This document shows, piece by piece, positions 59,659 through 62,145 of a DNA stretch of 62,145 bases. Position 1 is the first letter of the stretch. Every line of letters begins with the position of its first letter. Under the pieces are notes generated by a model, which did no database searches, was not told the origin of the DNA, and saw nothing but the letters and a program-made list of their open reading frames with translations. The translations under genes were made by a program, and so were the position numbers. Origin of the DNA: Lunatimonas sp. (GTDB taxonomy: Bacteria; Bacteroidota; Bacteroidia; Cytophagales; Cyclobacteriaceae); contig NZ_JAFIEU010000036.1 in NCBI RefSeq assembly GCF_020832325.1, forward strand, positions 1 through 62,145, read 5' to 3'.

Positions 59659-61227
59659 ATGAAGCGGCTTGTTCCTTTTTCTTTCCTGTCCCCGTTTTTT
59701 CTTTTATTGGGAGGTTTCTTGGGTTCCTGCGATGCCCAACGGGATGGTACCGACATGCCGCACAGACCCCATATTGTCCTCATCTTTGCAGATGACATGG
59801 GATATGGCGATATCAGCGCGTTGAACGCCTCTTCAAAAATCACTACACCTCATTTGGACCGAATGGTAAGGGAGGGTATGCATTTCACACGGGCCCATGC
59901 CAGTGCTTCGGTCTGTACTCCGTCGAGGTATGGACTGCTAACAGGAAGGTATGCGTTCCGATCAGCAGCGGCTGCTTATGGCATAGGAGGCTTTGCGGGT
60001 CCCGTGGTAGAGGAGGGAAGGGAAACACTTGCCTCACTTCTGAAGCGTTCAGGTTACCATACCGGTATTGTGGGCAAATGGCATTTGGGATTGGGATGGC
60101 AAACGCGTGATGGATTGCCGCCTACCATGGTGCATGGGTCCGGGCTGTCGAATGTTGCCTATTCCTTGCCTGTGACAGAGGGCCCCGGAGATGTGGGGTT
60201 TGATTATTCTTTCATCCACCCCGCCTCCCTGGATATTCCGCCCTATGTTTTTCTTAGAAATCACGAGGTGGTTAACCCGAACGTTGTGCTGACCTCTTCG
60301 GTATATCCCCGCCGACGGGAGGATACGGAGTTTTCCTGGGATAAAAAGCACTCGGATGAGTTGGCCATTTATTGGCAAAAAGGTGTCTGGTGGAGGGAAG
60401 GGGAAATGTCTACCGACTTCCGTGTGGAAGACTGCCATGCCACCATTCTTGGAGAGGGGCTTTCCTTTATTAGGCAGCATGTCTCTATGGGAGTAGCTGA
60501 CCCGTTTTTTCTCTATTTGCCCCTTACTGGACCTCACACCCCATGGTTGCCCTCACCCGAAAACCAAGGGAAATCCGGTGCGGGCGTTTATGGTGACTTT
60601 GTGCTGGATATAGACCAATTGGTGGGTCGGGTTATGGAGGAGTTGGAGCAGCAAGGCATTGCAGATCAAACCCTGCTGCTCTTTGCAAGTGACAACGGAG
60701 CGTACTGGCCTGAATCAGAAATTGAACTACACAATCATGATTCCAATGCAGGGCGGAGGGGTCAGAAGGGAGATGTCTGGGACGGAGGCCATCGGGTACC
60801 GTTGATTGCCCGATGGCCTGGAGTGATCGCTGCGGGCCGTTCCTCGGATGCGTTGATCAGTTTGACGGATTTTTCCGCGACCTTTTCCGAGATGACAGAG
60901 ACTGCACCGGGAGAGGGGCAAGCGGAGGATAGTCAGTCTTTTTGGTCCTTGCTGCGAGGAACGGGAGATGAGGGTATGCGAACCGAAATGGTCCATCATT
61001 CCTCCCGGAATCTTTATAGCATTCGAAGTGGTGGCTGGAAATACATAGAGGGGCTGGGATCCGGTGGATTTACCGATCCCGCCATCGTTACCCCCGGAGA
61101 GGGCGATCCCGCCGGTCAGCTGTACGATGAAACGCTAGACCCTTCGGAGCAAGAAAACCGCTATGTCCAGCTTCCGGATGTCGTAAACGAACTGGCTTCC
61201 AAACTTGAACAGATCCGCGGGAAGTAG
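59659..61227 (+). CDS. Sulfatase (arylsulfatase-like) lipoprotein
   Basis: 522 aa from ATG 59659, giving a signal peptide with lipobox (GGFLGSCDA). S1 sulfatase: HIVLIFADDMGYGDISA (metal site), the formylglycine motif CTPSRYGLLTGRYAF (Cys 86), GKWHLGLGW, TGPHTPWLPS, and FASDNGAYWPE with the second Asp-Asn of the metal site, then RGQKGDVWDGGHRVPLI. It needs a sulfatase-maturing enzyme encoded elsewhere. Sequence style is closer to arylsulfatase A/GalNAc-sulfatase-like groups than to the sulfatase at 19840, so the two probably have different substrates. Confidence 0.92.
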   Translation: MKRLVPFSFLSPFFLLLGGFLGSCDAQRDGTDMPHRPHIVLIFADDMGYGDISALNASSKITTPHLDRMVREGMHFTRAHASASVCTPSRYGLLTGRYAFRSAAAAYGIGGFAGPVVEEGRETLASLLKRSGYHTGIVGKWHLGLGWQTRDGLPPTMVHGSGLSNVAYSLPVTEGPGDVGFDYSFIHPASLDIPPYVFLRNHEVVNPNVVLTSSVYPRRREDTEFSWDKKHSDELAIYWQKGVWWREGEMSTDFRVEDCHATILGEGLSFIRQHVSMGVADPFFLYLPLTGPHTPWLPSPENQGKSGAGVYGDFVLDIDQLVGRVMEELEQQGIADQTLLLFASDNGAYWPESEIELHNHDSNAGRRGQKGDVWDGGHRVPLIARWPGVIAAGRSSDALISLTDFSATFSEMTETAPGEGQAEDSQSFWSLLRGTGDEGMRTEMVHHSSRNLYSIRSGGWKYIEGLGSGGFTDPAIVTPGEGDPAGQLYDETLDPSEQENRYVQLPDVVNELASKLEQIRGK

Positions 61228-61257
61228 GGGGAGTGATTTTTGGATGCTTCAGATAGA

Positions 61258-61773
61258 ATGTATATGATAGAAACCACAAGACTAATTTTAAAGCCATTGA
61301 CTTACGACCAGTTGATAAAATACATCAAATGCGACAATTCGTTAGAGGCTGAACTGAATTTGAATGAAACTTCCAGGACAGTCTCGCCGGAACTAAAAGA
61401 AGCATTGGAACAAACAATTTTGCCAAACGTAGCGGACGAAACAAAAAACTATCTATTCTCCACACTTTGGACAGCAATTTTTAAAGCTGAAAACAAAATG
61501 GTTGGAGACTTATGTATAGTTGGTGAACCAAACGAAGCTGGAGAAATAGAAATTGGTTATGGAACTTATGACGAATTCCAAGGAAAGGGATTTATGACAG
61601 AAATGGTTGGCGGAATTATCGAGTGGGCTAAAACCCAACCATTCGTAAAATCAATAGTTGCTTCTACAAACAAAACCAATACAGCTTCTTTTAAAGTTCT
61701 TCAAAAAAATAAATTCATCAAAGTCGGAGAGACAGATACACTACTCATTTGGAAATTAATTACTGTCGTCTGA
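61258..61773 (+). CDS. GNAT family N-acetyltransferase
   Basis: 171 aa from ATG 61258 (ATG 61264, which gives MIETTRLIL, is an equally good start). RimJ/RimL-like GNAT: ETTRLILKPLT at the start, IEIGYGTYDEFQGKGFMTEMVGGII (acetyl-CoA binding motif, about 103-127) and NTASFKVLQKNKFIKVGE near the end. Acceptor unknown. Base composition is clearly more AT-rich than the neighbouring genes and resembles the defence island at the left end, suggesting recent acquisition. Confidence 0.85.
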   Translation: MYMIETTRLILKPLTYDQLIKYIKCDNSLEAELNLNETSRTVSPELKEALEQTILPNVADETKNYLFSTLWTAIFKAENKMVGDLCIVGEPNEAGEIEIGYGTYDEFQGKGFMTEMVGGIIEWAKTQPFVKSIVASTNKTNTASFKVLQKNKFIKVGETDTLLIWKLITVV

Positions 61774-61980
61774 CTAATTTTCGAAAATTGATAAAGAAGC
61801 AACTGGATTCATTTTCTGAGGGCTTTTTTTCGAAGTTCAAAAAGTATCCCTGTCCGGAGAGGAATAGCTCTGTTTGCACCTTTTGAAGATCCTTTAAAAA
61901 TATCGTTTTAAGATAATAAGGCCAATGTTTTTACACAACTCCTTAAGACTGCCGTTTATAGTCAGCACTGCATAAAACAT

Positions 61981-62053
61981 GCAGATGAAATCGAGCACGA
62001 CGCAAGCGACACACACTGGGATGACTATCCGCCATGCGAGATTCCATCTGACC
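61981..62053 (+). repeat. Dispersed repeat, copy B
   Basis: Shares the blocks gatgaaatcgagca, cacacactgggatgactat, ccatgcgagattccat and tgacc with copy C, 73 bp, separated from it by the linker attaaaaaacaattata. A few substitutions distinguish the two, so they are older than a recent duplication. Confidence 0.85.
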
Positions 62054-62070
62054 ATTAAAAAACAATTATA

Positions 62071-62145
62071 GACAGATGAAATCGAGCATGACGCAGCCGT
62101 CACACACTGGGATGACTATCAACCATGCGAGATTCCATGTGACCG
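62071..62145 (+). repeat. Dispersed repeat, copy C (runs to the window end)
   Basis: Second direct unit, about 75 bp in the window, with tgacgcagccgtca forming a short inverted repeat (TGACG…CGTCA) also present in copy A. It may continue outside the window. Confidence 0.85.

Larger units (their letters stand above)
61774..62145. other. 372-bp non-coding end of the window with repeat copies B and C
   Basis: No gene seen. The first part has a palindrome (AATTTTCGAAAATT, 61776-61789) and AT-rich sequence. The rest is dispersed repeat, described separately. Confidence 0.6.

Noticed and set aside
61894-62103. 69-codon minus-strand frame through the window-end repeat
   Set aside because: It is formed by the repeat sequence itself and shows no family features.
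1-62145. CRISPR arrays, rRNA genes, insertion sequences
   Set aside because: No regularly spaced repeats of CRISPR type, no rRNA-like blocks and no transposase or integrase were seen.

Overview
The window reads as a chromosomal segment of a member of the Bacteroidota, most likely a marine or environmental Cytophagales of the Cyclobacteriaceae type (inference; there is no rRNA or other marker gene). Reasons: several TAnnTTTG-type -7 boxes typical of Bacteroidota promoters, TonB-dependent receptors with carboxypeptidase-like N-terminal domains, families largely confined to this phylum (DUF4249, DUF4230), almost no Shine-Dalgarno signals, and many lipoproteins with short Cys lipoboxes.

Region 1 (1-7007) is an AT-richer defence island: the end of a probable HsdM, an internally deleted YhcG/DUF1016 protein, HsdS, a GxxExxY protein, a DUF4062-plus-ATPase protein and HsdR, all on + and tightly packed. 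It is followed by about 340 bp with a decayed tRNA-like stretch. Region 2 (7300-17400) is housekeeping: trkA-trkH potassium uptake, a PhzF-like enzyme lacking the usual catalytic Glu, an argB-argD-argC-argJ operon that makes ornithine through acetylated intermediates, and a secreted M14 peptidase. Region 3 (17386-21360) holds an outer-membrane barrel protein and a cytochrome c/dehydrogenase lipoprotein next to a sulfatase. Between 21580 and 21757 lies a small RNA gene with its own promoter, a tRNA-like acceptor/T-arm fold and a strong terminator.

Region 4 (22644-28694) is a compact four-gene operon: alpha/beta hydrolase with a Cys nucleophile, acetoacetate-decarboxylase-like protein, membrane metallophosphoesterase, and a cholesterol-oxidase-like GMC flavoprotein with a four-Cys cluster. 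It looks like an undescribed lipid or isoprenoid oxidation module. Region 5 has an LLM flavin monooxygenase (-), then a YceI / outer-membrane barrel / YceI-like operon (30393-32813). Region 6 (32821-39279, -) is a TonB receptor / DUF4249 lipoprotein unit with a secreted protein of unknown function before it and an MG2-like protein after it.

Region 7 (39405-44733, -) is the most unusual locus: DUF5675 protein, six-TM N-acetylmuramidase, DUF4230 lipoprotein and a 711-aa membrane-anchored DUF4230-like protein, the last three joined by 4-nt ATGA overlaps. It is a candidate envelope-acting system without an obvious phage. Region 8 (45009-47635) is an isoquinoline-oxidoreductase-type molybdenum enzyme pair (2Fe-2S small subunit plus Tat-exported Mo subunit).

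Region 9 (47772-61227) has a TonB-type outer-membrane protein (-), then a + strand series resembling polysaccharide-catabolism clusters: DUF6797/cytochrome c lipoprotein, two Tat-exported Gfo/Idh/MocA oxidoreductases, a TPR histidine kinase, a LamG-like protein and a second sulfatase. The window ends with an AT-rich GNAT gene and two copies of a dispersed repeat of about 75-100 bp, a third diverged copy of which lies in inverse orientation near 22231-22373.
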